A program made the translations under genes and the position numbers. From an uncultured Opitutia bacterium (GTDB lineage: Bacteria > Verrucomicrobiota > Verrucomicrobiia > Opitutales > Opitutaceae): a stretch of 64,000 bases of DNA. The stretch covers positions 186,001 through 250,000 of the forward strand of contig CAIMFY010000074.1 in the NCBI GenBank assembly GCA_903840415.1. The letters run 5' to 3'. Shown piece by piece: positions 1 to 10,149 of this stretch (the first letter of the stretch is position 1; each line of letters starts with the position of its first letter). Below the pieces are notes generated by a model, which saw nothing but the letters and a program-made list of their open reading frames with translations, did no database searches and was not told the DNA's origin.

Positions 1-2
1 AC

Positions 3-1079
3 GTGCAGCTGTCCCGCGCGAAGATGGAGCAGATCTGCGACTCGCTGTTCGAGCGCTGCATCCAGCCCTTCAAGAACTGTCTCAAGGACGCTGATCTCAC
101 GGCGGCAAAAATCGACGAACTCGTGCTTGTCGGCGGCATGACTCGCATGCCGAAGGTCGTCGAGATTGCCCACCAACTCGGTGGCAAGCCGCCGCACCAA
201 GGCGTCAATCCTGACGAAGTCGTCGCCATCGGCGCCGCCGTCCAAGGCGGCGTGCTCAAGGGCGAAGTCCGCGACGTGCTCCTGCTCGACGTCACGCCGC
301 TCACGCTTGGCATCGAGACGGCCGGTCAGGTCGCCACGGCGATGATACCGCGCAACACTACCATTCCGTCGAAGAAGACGCAGACGTTCTCGACTTACAG
401 CGACAACCAGCCCTCTGTCGAAATCGTCGTGCTCCAGGGCGAGCGACCGATGTCCCGCGACAACAAGGTGCTCGGCACCTTCCGGCTTGACGGCATTCCG
501 CCCGCGCCACGCGGCGCACCGCAGATCGAAGTGACTTTCGATATCGATGCGAACGGCATTCTCCACGTCTCCGCGAAAGATCTCGGCACCGGTAAGGATC
601 AGAAGATCACGATCCAAGGTTCGTCGGGCCTCTCCAAGGAAGAGGTTGAGAAGATGACCAAGGAGGCCGAACTTCACGCCGCCGAAGACAAGAAGCGCAA
701 GGAAGCCGTCGAGGCAAAGAACCAGCTCGATTCCTCCATTTATCAGCTCGAGAAAACGCTGAAAGACGCCGGCGACAAACTCCCCGCCGACAAGAAATCG
801 AAAATTGAGTCCGCCATCGCCGACGCTAAAAAGGATCTCGAGAGCAACGACGCCGACAAGATGAAGGCTTCGATGGAGAAGCTCACCGCGCTCGGCGGTG
901 AACTCTATGCCGAAGCGGCGAAGGCCGCGCAGGCCGCTGGCGCCGCCGGTGCGACCGCCGCCGCCGGTGCCGATGCGGCCGCTGGCGCTCCGAACGCTGG
1001 TTCGTCGAAGAAGACCGAAAAGAAGGCCGACGTCGTCGACGCGGACTTCGAGGTCGTCGACGAAGAGAAGAAAAAATAA
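3..1079 (+). CDS. dnaK: Chaperone DnaK (Hsp70), 3' part only
   Basis: ATP-dependent Hsp70 chaperone of the cytoplasm, working with DnaJ and GrpE on unfolded proteins. The frame is open from the left edge, so 358 residues of a protein normally about 640 long are present and roughly 280 N-terminal residues lie outside the window; the GTG at 3 is an internal codon. Seen: the end of the ATPase domain with the [11 protein letters not shown] nucleotide-binding motif and GAAVQGGVL, the interdomain linker and start of the substrate domain ([11 protein letters not shown]), the lid helices, an Ala/Gly-rich linker and the conserved acidic tail [13 protein letters not shown]. It lies 96 bp upstream of groES on the same strand, an uncommon pairing because dnaK is usually beside grpE or dnaJ. 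Identification is secure. Confidence 0.97.
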   Translation: MQLSRAKMEQICDSLFERCIQPFKNCLKDADLTAAKIDELVLVGGMTRMPKVVEIAHQLGGKPPHQGVNPDEVVAIGAAVQGGVLKGEVRDVLLLDVTPLTLGIETAGQVATAMIPRNTTIPSKKTQTFSTYSDNQPSVEIVVLQGERPMSRDNKVLGTFRLDGIPPAPRGAPQIEVTFDIDANGILHVSAKDLGTGKDQKITIQGSSGLSKEEVEKMTKEAELHAAEDKKRKEAVEAKNQLDSSIYQLEKTLKDAGDKLPADKKSKIESAIADAKKDLESNDADKMKASMEKLTALGGELYAEAAKAAQAAGAAGATAAAGADAAAGAPNAGSSKKTEKKADVVDADFEVVDEEKKK

Positions 1080-1091
1080 CTTTCAACCTCT

Positions 1092-1124
1092 GCGCGCCTG
1101 CTTCGTTTTTCGCAGCCGGCGCGC
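1092..1124 (+). terminator. GC-rich hairpin between dnaK and groES
   Basis: GCGCGCC at 1092-1098 pairs with GGCGCGC at 1118-1124, followed by only three T. It may be a weak terminator or an mRNA-processing/attenuation hairpin separating dnaK from groESL. No CIRCE inverted repeat is visible in this gap. Confidence 0.4.
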
Positions 1125-1175
1125 TTTGCTGAAAACATAAACTAAAACCACCCTTCAACCCAAACCCAACCACAT

Positions 1176-1472
1176 ATGGCTAACGTTAAAATCAAGCCCA
1201 TCGGTGATCGTGTTCTCGTCGAACACATCGAAGAAAAAGAGCAAGTCCGCGGAGGCATTATCATCCCGGACAGCGCCAAAGAAAAGCCCCAGGAGGCCAA
1301 GGTCATTGCCCTCGGCACCGGCAAGCGCGAGGAGGACGGCAAAATTCGTCCCTTCGAAGTCAAAGTCGGCGACCGCGTGCTCATCAGCAAATACGGCGGC
1401 ACCGAAGTGAAGCTCGAAGAAAAGAAATACACGCTCGTCCGTGAGGACGACATCCTCGGCGTCATCGCCTGA
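1176..1472 (+). CDS. groES: Co-chaperonin GroES
   Basis: Heptameric lid of the GroEL chaperonin, closing the folding cavity in the cytoplasm. The 98 residues match the family length. Seen: N-terminal [12 protein letters not shown], the mobile loop region around [19 protein letters not shown], and the [15 protein letters not shown] segment. The ATG at 1176 starts directly at the conserved N-terminus. groEL begins 46 bp downstream, so the two are surely co-transcribed. Identification is secure. Confidence 0.98.
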   Translation: MANVKIKPIGDRVLVEHIEEKEQVRGGIIIPDSAKEKPQEAKVIALGTGKREEDGKIRPFEVKVGDRVLISKYGGTEVKLEEKKYTLVREDDILGVIA

Positions 1473-1518
1473 GCGGTGTTTCTCTCAACTCTCAACACTC
1501 AACTCATTACTCACTACT

Positions 1519-3156
<1,638 letters not shown>

Positions 3157-3194
3157 TCCGAAAAATTCCGCGCGGAAACTCGCCGCTCGTTTTG

Positions 3195-3230
3195 AAACGG
3201 CGCGCTCCTCGGAGCGCGCCGTTTTGTTTT
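3195..3230 (+). terminator. Rho-independent terminator after groEL
   Basis: A perfect 14-bp inverted repeat (AAACGGCGCGCTCC at 3195-3208 with its complement at 3211-3224) is followed by TTTTGTTTT. This is the clearest terminator in the window and ends the dnaK-groESL group. Confidence 0.9.
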
Positions 3231-3266
3231 CTTCCGTTCGGCACTTCGCGCTGCTTTTCTTCGCCG

Positions 3267-4046
3267 ATGGAAGTTATCTTTCTGGGCACGGGCACATCGC
3301 AGGGCGTGCCGATGATCGCCTGCGATTGCGCCGTCTGCACCTCGGCGGATCCGCGCAATCAGCGGACGCGAGCCTCGATTCACGTTGTGATGGACGGGTT
3401 GCATGTGCAGGTGGATGCCTCGCCCGAATTTCGCCTCCAGTGCCTGCGCGAGAATATCAAGCAACTCGATCTCTTCATCCTGACGCATGGGCACGCCGAT
3501 CACATCGCCGGCATGGATGACCTGCGGCGTTTCTGTGATCTGCTCGGCGGCACGGCGCTGACCGTTTACACGACTGACGAAGGCGCGGACCGCGTGCGCG
3601 CGGGTTTTCCCTATGCGATCGGCGATCGGCCGGCCGCGAAGGGCTACGCGGCGTTCAAACTCGTCGACATGCCGGCGGCGCTCGACCTGCCGCAAGGCAC
3701 GATCCAATCGACGCTGCTGCCGCACGCCGGGGTCAACACTCTCGGGCTCGTCTTCACCGAACACAGCAGCGGGAGGAAATTTGTCTACTACACCGACTGC
3801 AAACGCCTGCCGCGCGAAGCCATCGCGCTCGCGCGCGGCGCCGATGCGGTCGTGCTCGACGGACTGCGTCCGTTACCGCACCCGTCGCACATGAGCATCG
3901 ACGAGGCGGTCGCCGCCGCGCGCGAAATCGCTGCGCCGCAGACGTGGCTAACCCATCTCACGCACTTGAGTGACCATGCGGCGCTGGCGGCGTCGCTTCC
4001 GGTTGGTGTCGCACCAGCTTACGACGGGTTGAGGGTAAAACTGTAG
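3267..4046 (+). CDS. MBL-fold metallo-hydrolase, PhnP-like
   Basis: Metallo-beta-lactamase-fold hydrolase of 259 residues, related to PhnP (a cyclic phosphodiesterase of phosphonate catabolism) and probably a phosphodiesterase; the substrate is unknown. Seen: the N-terminal FLGTGTSQGVP signature, a CDCAVC segment matching the structural zinc site of PhnP-type proteins, the metal motif THGHADHIAGMDD, a TDCKRL aspartate and a late LTHLTHLSDH histidine region. The ATG at 3267 was chosen because the conserved fold begins there; the open frame reaches 3069 inside groEL. No phosphonate genes are nearby, so a role in phosphonate breakdown is not supported by context. Confidence 0.85.
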   Translation: MEVIFLGTGTSQGVPMIACDCAVCTSADPRNQRTRASIHVVMDGLHVQVDASPEFRLQCLRENIKQLDLFILTHGHADHIAGMDDLRRFCDLLGGTALTVYTTDEGADRVRAGFPYAIGDRPAAKGYAAFKLVDMPAALDLPQGTIQSTLLPHAGVNTLGLVFTEHSSGRKFVYYTDCKRLPREAIALARGADAVVLDGLRPLPHPSHMSIDEAVAAAREIAAPQTWLTHLTHLSDHAALAASLPVGVAPAYDGLRVKL

Positions 4047-4106
4047 GTCGGGGCTTATCCCGACGTCTTTCGCTGGCGAATGAGTGGCGGGCGTAAAGCC
4101 CGACCT
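4045..4106. repeat. REP-like palindromic element
   Basis: AGGTCGGGGCTTA at 4045-4057 is nearly complementary to TAAAGCCCGACCT at 4094-4106, and the left arm itself folds (GTCGGG / CCCGAC). It begins inside the stop codon of the preceding hydrolase. The form suggests an interspersed REP-type repeat that may also stop transcription. Confidence 0.6.
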
Positions 4107-4196
4107 GTCAGGCGCGCCGTCATAAATTTCTTCCGAAACGAAGATCGTGCTTGCCTGATACCATACCAATCTAATCTACATTAAGTAAACAAGCCC

Positions 4197-4796
4197 ATGA
4201 AACTCTCGAAGAGAGGCGAATATGCCCTCCGCTCGCTCATCAACCTCGGGATTGCCGCTGAGGTAGGACGCTCGTTGGTGCAGGTGTCCGAGCTCGCCGA
4301 AAACGAGCAGTTGCCGGTGAAGTTTCTCGAACAAATCATGCAAGCGCTGAAGGAGGCCGGCTTCGTCGAAAGCGCGCGCGGCAAGTTCGGCGGCTACCGG
4401 CTCGCGAAGCCCGCCGGCAAGATCACGATCGGCTCCGTGGTGCGGCTTATCGACGGTCCGCTCGCGCCGATTGGCTGCGTGAGTCAGACGGCCTACGAAA
4501 AATGCACGTGTCCCGACGAGGAGCACTGCGGGCTGCGCATGCTGATGCTCGATGTGCGCAACGCCATCGCCGGCATCCTCGATCGCTACACGCTGGCGGA
4601 TGTGGTCGAGGTCACGTTGCGCAAACTGCGTCGCAGCGGCGTGCCGCTGCCGTTCTCTCCTGAAGCCGATTCCGCGGCTCCGCTCGCCCGCGTGCCTGCC
4701 CGCCACGCCCGCCGGCTCGCGCGTCGCGCGCACTCGCCGCGGCTCGATGCCACGGAGGGCGCCCTCCACCAACTGCTGGGCGATTATATAATTTAA
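4197..4796 (+). CDS. Rrf2-family transcriptional regulator, probably of sulfur assimilation
   Basis: Winged-helix DNA-binding regulator of 199 residues. The Rrf2 domain covers about residues 1-135, beginning MKLSKRGEYALRSL with the wing FGGYRLAK near residue 65. Four cysteines at 94, 103, 105 and 111 lie where Rrf2 proteins such as IscR ligate an Fe-S cluster, so redox or iron-sulfur sensing is possible. The last 50 residues are a basic, Arg/Ala-rich tail not typical of the family. It heads a run of sulfate uptake and cysteine synthesis genes, which resembles the role of CymR, an Rrf2 regulator of sulfur metabolism in Bacillus; that functional parallel is inference. The AT-rich stretch 4151-4190 just upstream is the likely promoter and possible autoregulatory site. 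Confidence 0.88.
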   Translation: MKLSKRGEYALRSLINLGIAAEVGRSLVQVSELAENEQLPVKFLEQIMQALKEAGFVESARGKFGGYRLAKPAGKITIGSVVRLIDGPLAPIGCVSQTAYEKCTCPDEEHCGLRMLMLDVRNAIAGILDRYTLADVVEVTLRKLRRSGVPLPFSPEADSAAPLARVPARHARRLARRAHSPRLDATEGALHQLLGDYII

Positions 4797-4819
4797 CCTG
4801 CACCACGCTGCTCCCCGCC

Positions 4820-5011
4820 ATGTCCACTGCTGCTCCCGAATCCCAACCCACCGCCACGCCGCCTGACTGGATCGCGCTCGTGCGCGAAAAAGTCGCCGGC
4901 CTCCGCTTCGGCGTCGTGCAACTCGTCGTCCACGACGGCCGTGTCACGCAGATCGAGCGCACGGAGAAGACGCGCCTGCCCGCCCACCGCGACGCGCCGG
5001 CCTCCGAATAA
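4820..5011 (+). CDS. YezD-like small protein (DUF2292)
   Basis: A 63-residue protein whose core WIALVREKVAGLRFGVVQLVV..GRVTQIERTEKTRL matches the YezD/DUF2292 family of small proteins often found beside sulfate or other oxyanion uptake genes. The biochemical role is unknown. It starts 23 bp after the Rrf2 regulator and precedes the porin and sulfate transporter genes, which supports a link to sulfur assimilation. The N-terminal 15 residues are Ser/Thr/Pro-rich. Confidence 0.8.
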   Translation: MSTAAPESQPTATPPDWIALVREKVAGLRFGVVQLVVHDGRVTQIERTEKTRLPAHRDAPASE

Positions 5012-5130
5012 TTTTTCCGCCCACCGGCGCCCGCCGGCGGCCCTCACACCAACTGCAAGACTCACTCGTCTTCGCGTGACACTGACCCGCCCACGGGAAG
5101 TTCCGCCACCACTGACCGTCACCCGCCTCC

Positions 5131-6516
5131 ATGAGGAACTTTACCATCATCCGCCGCACCGCGCTCGTCGCCGCGCTGGCGCTCACCTCCACGGCTTTCG
5201 CCGAACCGGCCGACGCCGCTGATCTCCTGGCCCTGCGCGAGCAAGTTCGCGCGCTCGAGCAGCAGCTGAAAATTATTTCGCGTCAGCTCGAAATCAAGGA
5301 GGAGGCGGCCACCGCCGCGGCTGCGACCACGCCGAAAATCACCGTCAACGACAAGGGCTTCACGCTCGCTTCTCCCGACGGCGCCAATTCGATCAAATTG
5401 CGCGGCCTCGTGCAACTCGACTCGCGCCTCTTCTTCAGCGACGGCGGCGGTGTGGCGAACAATGCCTTCATTCTCCGCCGTGCGCGACTCATCAGCGAAG
5501 GGCAGCTCGCCAAAAATTACAGTTTCCAACTCGTCACCGATTTCGGCGGGAGCAGCGTGATTATCCAGGACGCCAACTTCACGGTCGCGATCGACAAGTC
5601 GCTCCAGTTCAAGTTCGGCAAGTTCAAATCTCCCGTCGGCCTTGAGCTGCTCCAGTCCGACTCATGGACGTTTTTTAACGAACGCTCCATCGTCACCAAC
5701 CTCGTGCCGAACCGCGACCTCGGCGTGCAGGCCTCCGGCGATCTGTTCGGCGGCAGGGTGAACTACGCCGCCGGCGTCTTCAACGGCCTCGGCGACGGCG
5801 CCAGCACGACCAACGCCGATTTCGACAACGAAAAAGATGTCGTGGGCCGCGTCATCGCCACGCCGTTCAAGAACGACGCCGGCTCGCCGGTGCAGGGTCT
5901 GTCTTTCGGTGTCTCGGCCAGTTCCGGCCGCGAGAAAACGGCTTCGGGTCGCACCGCGGGCTACAAGACCGACGGCCAGCAGACATTTTTCACCTACGCG
6001 GCCACGACGATCGCCGACGGCCGCAACTGGCGCGTGTCGCCGCAGCTCGACTACCGCCTCGGCGCCTTCGGTGCGATCGGCGAATACGTCGTCTCCGGGA
6101 TCAACGTGCGCCCGAGCCCGACTGGCCTGAAAACGGAGTTGCAAAACAAAGCGTGGCAGCTGGCCGCCGGCTACGTGCTCACGGGCGAGGATTCATCCTA
6201 CAACGGAGTTTCTCCGCGCACGAATTTCGACTGGTCGGCCGGCACGTGGGGCGCGTTCGAAATCGTCGCGCGCTACGCCGCCGTGAAGGTCGATGACGCC
6301 GCGTTTCCGCTTTACGCCGCCGCCGCGAGCAACGCCGATCGCGCCAAAGCTTTCGGCCTCGGGTTTAACTGGTATCTCAGCAAGGCCGTCGCGTTCAAAA
6401 TCGACGGTTACCAGACGCGATTCGGCTTCAGCCCGCTCGCGCCCGCCGTGCCCACCACGCAAATCCTCCGCCAGAAAGAACAGGCGTTCCTCTCGCGGTT
6501 CCAACTCTCGTTCTAA
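5131..6516 (+). CDS. Outer-membrane porin, OprP/OprO-like
   Basis: Predicted trimeric porin of the phosphate-selective OprO/OprP family, 461 residues. Seen: a signal peptide of about 24 residues ending STAFA, a short heptad-rich coiled coil near residues 28-55 (DLLALREQVRALEQQLKII), then a beta-barrel starting NSIKLRGLVQLDSRLFF and ending with the terminal aromatic signature FLSRFQLSF. Known members of the family take up phosphate or pyrophosphate. This copy stands directly before the sulfate-binding protein and transporter genes, so sulfate or organosulfur anion uptake is a reasonable inference. Start at the ATG at 5131 fits the signal peptide. Confidence 0.88.
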   Translation: MRNFTIIRRTALVAALALTSTAFAEPADAADLLALREQVRALEQQLKIISRQLEIKEEAATAAAATTPKITVNDKGFTLASPDGANSIKLRGLVQLDSRLFFSDGGGVANNAFILRRARLISEGQLAKNYSFQLVTDFGGSSVIIQDANFTVAIDKSLQFKFGKFKSPVGLELLQSDSWTFFNERSIVTNLVPNRDLGVQASGDLFGGRVNYAAGVFNGLGDGASTTNADFDNEKDVVGRVIATPFKNDAGSPVQGLSFGVSASSGREKTASGRTAGYKTDGQQTFFTYAATTIADGRNWRVSPQLDYRLGAFGAIGEYVVSGINVRPSPTGLKTELQNKAWQLAAGYVLTGEDSSYNGVSPRTNFDWSAGTWGAFEIVARYAAVKVDDAAFPLYAAAASNADRAKAFGLGFNWYLSKAVAFKIDGYQTRFGFSPLAPAVPTTQILRQKEQAFLSRFQLSF

Positions 6517-6552
6517 TCCGCCCGAAACCTTCCGCCCAATTCTATTCTCAGC

Positions 6553-7548
6553 ATGAAATTTAAAACTCTTCTTCTCGTCGCGCTCGCGATTGCCACCGGC
6601 TCGGTCGCCGGCGCCAAAACGATCGAACTCCTCAACGTTTCCTACGATCCGACGCGTGAGCTCTACACCGACTACAACGCCGCCTTCGCCAAATACTGGA
6701 AGGCCAAGACCGGGGACGACATCGTCGTGAAGCAGTCGCACGGCGGCTCGGGCAAACAGGCCCGCTCACTCATCGATGGCCTCCAGGGGGACGTCGCCAC
6801 GCTCGCGCTCGCCGCCGACATCGACGCGCTTTACGACAACGCGAAACTCCTTCCGGCCGATTGGCAAAAACGACTGCCGAACAACTCCACGCCCTACACG
6901 AGCACGATTGTATTCCTCGTCCGCAAGGGCAACCCGAAGGCCATCAAAGACTGGAACGATCTCGTGAAACCGGGCGTGAGCGTCGTCACACCGAATCCGA
7001 AAACTTCCGGCGGCGCGCGCTGGAACTATCTTGCCGCGTGGGCTTACGCCAAGCACCGCGACGGCAGTGATGACGCCGCGAAAAAATTCGTCGCCGCGCT
7101 CTTCAAAAACGTGCCCGTGCTCGACAGCGGCGCGCGCGGTTCGACGACGACGTTCGTGCAAAGGGCCATCGGCGACGTCGCGATCTCGTGGGAGAACGAG
7201 GCGTTCCTCGCGCTGAAGGAATTTGGCGCCGATAAATTCGAGATCGTCGTCCCGTCGCTCAGCATCCTCGCCGAGCCGCCGGTGGCGATCGTCGACAAAG
7301 TCGTAAAGAAAAAGGGCACGACCGAAGTGGCGAAAGGTTATCTCGAGTATCTCTATTCCGACGAAGGCCAGGACATCGCGGGCCGGAATTTCTACCGGCC
7401 GCGCAATCCCTCGGCCGCCACAAAATACGCGAACGTCTTTCCCCAGCTCCAACTCGTGACGATCGACGCCGAGTTTGGCGGCTGGACCAGCGCGCAGAAG
7501 ACCCACTTCGCCGACGGCGGCGTGTTCGATCAAATCTACGCGAAATAA
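6553..7548 (+). CDS. sbp: Sulfate ABC transporter, periplasmic sulfate-binding protein
   Basis: Periplasmic receptor delivering sulfate (or thiosulfate) to the CysTWA importer. The 331 residues begin with a signal peptide cleaved near residue 20-21 ([16 protein letters not shown]). Seen: the family signatures [11 protein letters not shown] near the mature N-terminus, [13 protein letters not shown] around residue 62, [19 protein letters not shown] and [14 protein letters not shown]. It lies 36 bp after the porin. A strong hairpin follows it, so its transcript may be more abundant than that of the permease genes. CysP-type thiosulfate preference cannot be excluded. Confidence 0.95.
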   Translation: MKFKTLLLVALAIATGSVAGAKTIELLNVSYDPTRELYTDYNAAFAKYWKAKTGDDIVVKQSHGGSGKQARSLIDGLQGDVATLALAADIDALYDNAKLLPADWQKRLPNNSTPYTSTIVFLVRKGNPKAIKDWNDLVKPGVSVVTPNPKTSGGARWNYLAAWAYAKHRDGSDDAAKKFVAALFKNVPVLDSGARGSTTTFVQRAIGDVAISWENEAFLALKEFGADKFEIVVPSLSILAEPPVAIVDKVVKKKGTTEVAKGYLEYLYSDEGQDIAGRNFYRPRNPSAATKYANVFPQLQLVTIDAEFGGWTSAQKTHFADGGVFDQIYAK

Positions 7549-7558
7549 AAAACCTCCC

Positions 7559-7617
7559 GTCCGCCGCCGGCGCCCGCTACCGGGCGACAGGCGCGCCCGC
7601 CGCGCGGCGGACTTTTT
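7559..7617 (+). terminator. Hairpin with T-run between sbp and the peptidase pair
   Basis: GTCCGCCGC at 7559-7567 pairs with GCGGCGGAC at 7604-7612, followed by TTTTT at 7613-7617; the interior carries a second fold (GCGCCCG...CGGGCG). It lies inside a row of same-strand sulfate genes, so it may act as a partial terminator or an mRNA 3'-end stabiliser giving excess binding protein. Confidence 0.65.
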
Positions 7618-7620
7618 CCC

Positions 7621-8445
7621 ATGATTGCCACCATGAGCACCATTCCTTCCCGTCGCAAGACGGTCGCCCTCACGCCGGCTGCGCCGGGCCCGGCGTCGCT
7701 GCCCGCGGCGTTCGCCGAGCAACTCTCCGAACTCTATCAACTCGTCGCGCGTTCGAGCCATGTGTTCGGTTCCCCGCTCGGGCCGCTGCATCATCCGGGA
7801 CGAGCCTTGGATCTGGCGCGCTTCGTTTACTTCGGCCCGCACTCGTCCGACGCCTCGCTCCGGCTCGCGTTTTACGCGGGCTTCGATCACCGCGATCTCC
7901 GCAGCACGCTCGCGCTGCTGCACTTGATCGAAGGTTTGGCGCTCAAGCCAGATTTTGGGCAGGGATTGAACCTCTCCTTCTTCCCGCTCGTCGATCTGCT
8001 GGGGCTCGCCGGGCTCGCGCCGGCGCGCAACCTTGCCACCGAAGACTGGACTCACACCGCTGCGCCCGAAATCCGACTGCTCGAGCAGGACGCGCGCAGC
8101 CGTGGCTACCAAGGCTTCATTCAGATCGCCACCGCGCCAAGTCAGGACGTCGTGACCGTGCGCCTCCGCGCGCCGGGGCGCGTCGAAAATCCGGCGCCGG
8201 CTTTGGAACTGATCTCGTCCGATGATATCGCGCCGTTTCCTGTGCGCTGGGAAAGCGAATGCCCGACCGAAGCCGCCGATGGCCCTCTCTCGGTCGCCGA
8301 CGACCTGCCGCAGCAACCGTTTGAGCTTACGCTCTCACTTCCGGCGGCGTGGCCGACCGAGCTCGTTCGCGAGGCCGCCGCCTCGATCCTGAAACGTTTC
8401 GTGCTGCGCTACCGCGGCTTCATCGCCTACGGCCAGCACCTCTAA
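7621..8445 (+). CDS. Inactive M14-peptidase paralogue (pseudo-enzyme) in the sulfate operon
   Basis: A 274-residue protein clearly homologous to the next gene: both share RFVYFGP/RFVFVGP, AxEIRLLE/QPEVRLLE and an identical ending RGFIAYxQxL. The M14 zinc site is gone. Where the neighbour has HGDE this protein has DHRD (within FYAGFDHRD); where it has TLHADD this one has QIATAP; and where it has the FETPA glutamate this one has LSLPA. It therefore cannot be a normal zinc carboxypeptidase; a regulatory or scaffold role with its active partner is an inference. Start at 7621 or at a second ATG, 7633. No signal peptide is seen, so it is cytoplasmic. It overlaps no gene and is separated from the partner by only 5 bp. 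Confidence 0.7.
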   Translation: MIATMSTIPSRRKTVALTPAAPGPASLPAAFAEQLSELYQLVARSSHVFGSPLGPLHHPGRALDLARFVYFGPHSSDASLRLAFYAGFDHRDLRSTLALLHLIEGLALKPDFGQGLNLSFFPLVDLLGLAGLAPARNLATEDWTHTAAPEIRLLEQDARSRGYQGFIQIATAPSQDVVTVRLRAPGRVENPAPALELISSDDIAPFPVRWESECPTEAADGPLSVADDLPQQPFELTLSLPAAWPTELVREAAASILKRFVLRYRGFIAYGQHL

Positions 8446-8450
8446 TTTCC

Positions 8451-9251
8451 ATGGTGCAATCCCTTCACCCCGTCGGTGCGCCCAGCCTGCGTGAACTGCT
8501 CAATCCCGTCCTCGGCATGGCGGAAGAGTGCGACGACATCATCGGCACGATGGCGGGCACTTTCGTGAGCGGAACGATACGGTATGGACTGCCGCGTTTT
8601 GTGTTCGTGGGTCCGCCGGCCGAACACGAACCGATTCGGCTCGGGCTGTTTGCAGGCGTGCATGGTGACGAGCCGGCGGGTTGCGCCGCGCTCGTTAATT
8701 TTATTTTGGAACTCGCAACCGATCCCGAGCGGGCTCGCGGTTATCAGTTGGTCGTCTTCCCGGTCTGCAACCCGACTGGTTACGAAGACGGCACGCGGCA
8801 CAACCGCGCTGGCCTCGATCTGAATCGCGAATTCTGGCGCGACTCAGCCCAACCTGAAGTCCGGTTGCTCGAAGCCGAACTCGCGACTCATTGCTTTGAC
8901 GGCATCATCACGCTGCACGCTGACGACACGAGCGAAGGACACTATGGCTACACGCACGGTCGTGAACTTAACGCCGCGCTCCTCGAGCCCGCGCTCCGTG
9001 CGGCCGAACGCGTGCTCCCGCGCGATCAGCGGCCCACGATCGATGGTTTCGCGGCGCAGGGCGGCCTCATCTGCGAGTGTTTCGGCGGCGTCCTCTCGGC
9101 GCCTCCCGGGCAGCGCCCGCAGCCGTTCGATCTGATTTTTGAAACGCCGGCCCGCGCGCCGTTCGCCTTGCAAGTGGACGCCAGCGTCGCTGCGCTGGAC
9201 GCGATCCTCGGCGCCTACCGCGGCTTTATCGCTTACGCCCAAAATCTTTGA
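8451..9251 (+). CDS. M14-family zinc metallopeptidase / deacylase-like protein
   Basis: A 266-residue cytoplasmic protein of the M14 carboxypeptidase/succinylglutamate desuccinylase-aspartoacylase group. Seen: the zinc ligands in AGVHGDEPAG near residue 70, an NPTGYEDGTRHNRAGLDLNREF substrate-binding stretch, the third ligand in ITLHADDTSEGHYGY, and the candidate catalytic glutamate in LIFETPAR. The ATG at 8451 follows the paralogue by 5 bp. The stop codon overlaps the start of cysT (TGATG), implying translational coupling to the sulfate permease. The substrate is unknown; a sulfur-containing amide or peptide is a guess from context only. Confidence 0.8.
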   Translation: MVQSLHPVGAPSLRELLNPVLGMAEECDDIIGTMAGTFVSGTIRYGLPRFVFVGPPAEHEPIRLGLFAGVHGDEPAGCAALVNFILELATDPERARGYQLVVFPVCNPTGYEDGTRHNRAGLDLNREFWRDSAQPEVRLLEAELATHCFDGIITLHADDTSEGHYGYTHGRELNAALLEPALRAAERVLPRDQRPTIDGFAAQGGLICECFGGVLSAPPGQRPQPFDLIFETPARAPFALQVDASVAALDAILGAYRGFIAYAQNL

Positions 9252-10147
9252 TGGCCTCCCCCTTCCGCCAACGCTCCGTCCTGCCCGGCTTCGGGCTGTC
9301 GCTCGGTTTCACGCTGGCGTATCTCGGGCTGATCGTGCTCATCCCGCTGTCGGCGGCGTTTCTGAAAATTGCGGGGATGAGCTGGCACGATTTCGTCGCC
9401 GCGGTGGCTTCGCCGCGGGTGGTGGCGTCCTATCGGCTGAGCTTTGGCGTGGCGCTGCTAGCCGCGCTGGTGAACGCGTTTTTCGGATTTATCGTCGCGT
9501 GGGTGTTGGTGCGCTACTCGTTTCCCGGCCGGCGCATCGTGGATGCGTTGGTCGATCTGCCGTTTGCGTTGCCGACGGCCGTCGCGGGCATCGCGCTGTC
9601 GGCCATCTACGCGAAGAACGGCTGGGTGGGGCAGTGGCTCGATCCGCTCTGGGCGCGGGGCGTGGGCAAACTCGCCACCGTCGTCCCGTGGATCGATTGG
9701 AAGGACTGGCTGGGTGGGACGCTGGCATTCGATCGGCCCGGGATCTTTATTGCGCTCACGTTCATCGGCCTGCCGTTTGTCGTGCGCACGCTCCAACCGG
9801 TGCTCGCGGAACTGGAACCGGAACTTGAGGAAGCGGCCGCCACGCTCGGGGCGAACCGCTGGCAGACGATGACGCGCGTGATTCTCCCCGAGCTTTTCCC
9901 CGCGCTCATCACCGGCTTCGCGCTGGCGTTTGCCCGCGCGATTGGTGAATACGGCTCGGTGGTTTTCATCGCCGGCAACCAGCCGGCCCACAGCGAAATC
10001 ACGCCCCTGATCATCATCACAAAACTCGAGCAATACGATTATCGCGGCGCGACGGCGGTGGCCGTCGTCATGCTCGTCGCCTCGTTCCTCCTGCTGCTCG
10101 CGATCAACCTGCTGCAGAAGTGGAGTCGCCGGTTTTCTGCCGTCTGA
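9251..10147 (+). CDS. cysT: Sulfate ABC transporter permease CysT (CysU)
   Basis: Inner-membrane permease subunit of the sulfate/thiosulfate importer, 298 residues with about six membrane segments. Seen: [14 protein letters not shown] in the channel region and the [21 protein letters not shown] loop (the EAA motif contacting CysA), followed by [17 protein letters not shown]. The ATG at 9251 overlaps the TGA of the peptidase gene by one base; a TTG one codon earlier is not needed. Pairs with CysW encoded 2 bp downstream. Confidence 0.95.
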   Translation: MASPFRQRSVLPGFGLSLGFTLAYLGLIVLIPLSAAFLKIAGMSWHDFVAAVASPRVVASYRLSFGVALLAALVNAFFGFIVAWVLVRYSFPGRRIVDALVDLPFALPTAVAGIALSAIYAKNGWVGQWLDPLWARGVGKLATVVPWIDWKDWLGGTLAFDRPGIFIALTFIGLPFVVRTLQPVLAELEPELEEAAATLGANRWQTMTRVILPELFPALITGFALAFARAIGEYGSVVFIAGNQPAHSEITPLIIITKLEQYDYRGATAVAVVMLVASFLLLLAINLLQKWSRRFSAV

Positions 10148-10149
10148 CT

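Noticed and set aside
1080-1175. CIRCE-type heat-shock operator before groES
   Set aside because: No TTAGCACTC/GAGTGCTAA pair is present.
4047-4196. SAM or cobalamin riboswitch ahead of the sulfur genes
   Set aside because: The conserved core words of these riboswitches are not seen; the gap holds the REP-like palindrome and an AT-rich promoter-like stretch.
6766-8316. Open frame of 516 codons on the minus strand opposite sbp and the inactive peptidase
   Set aside because: Spans two real genes and an intergenic terminator, rich in Arg/Glu, no motif.
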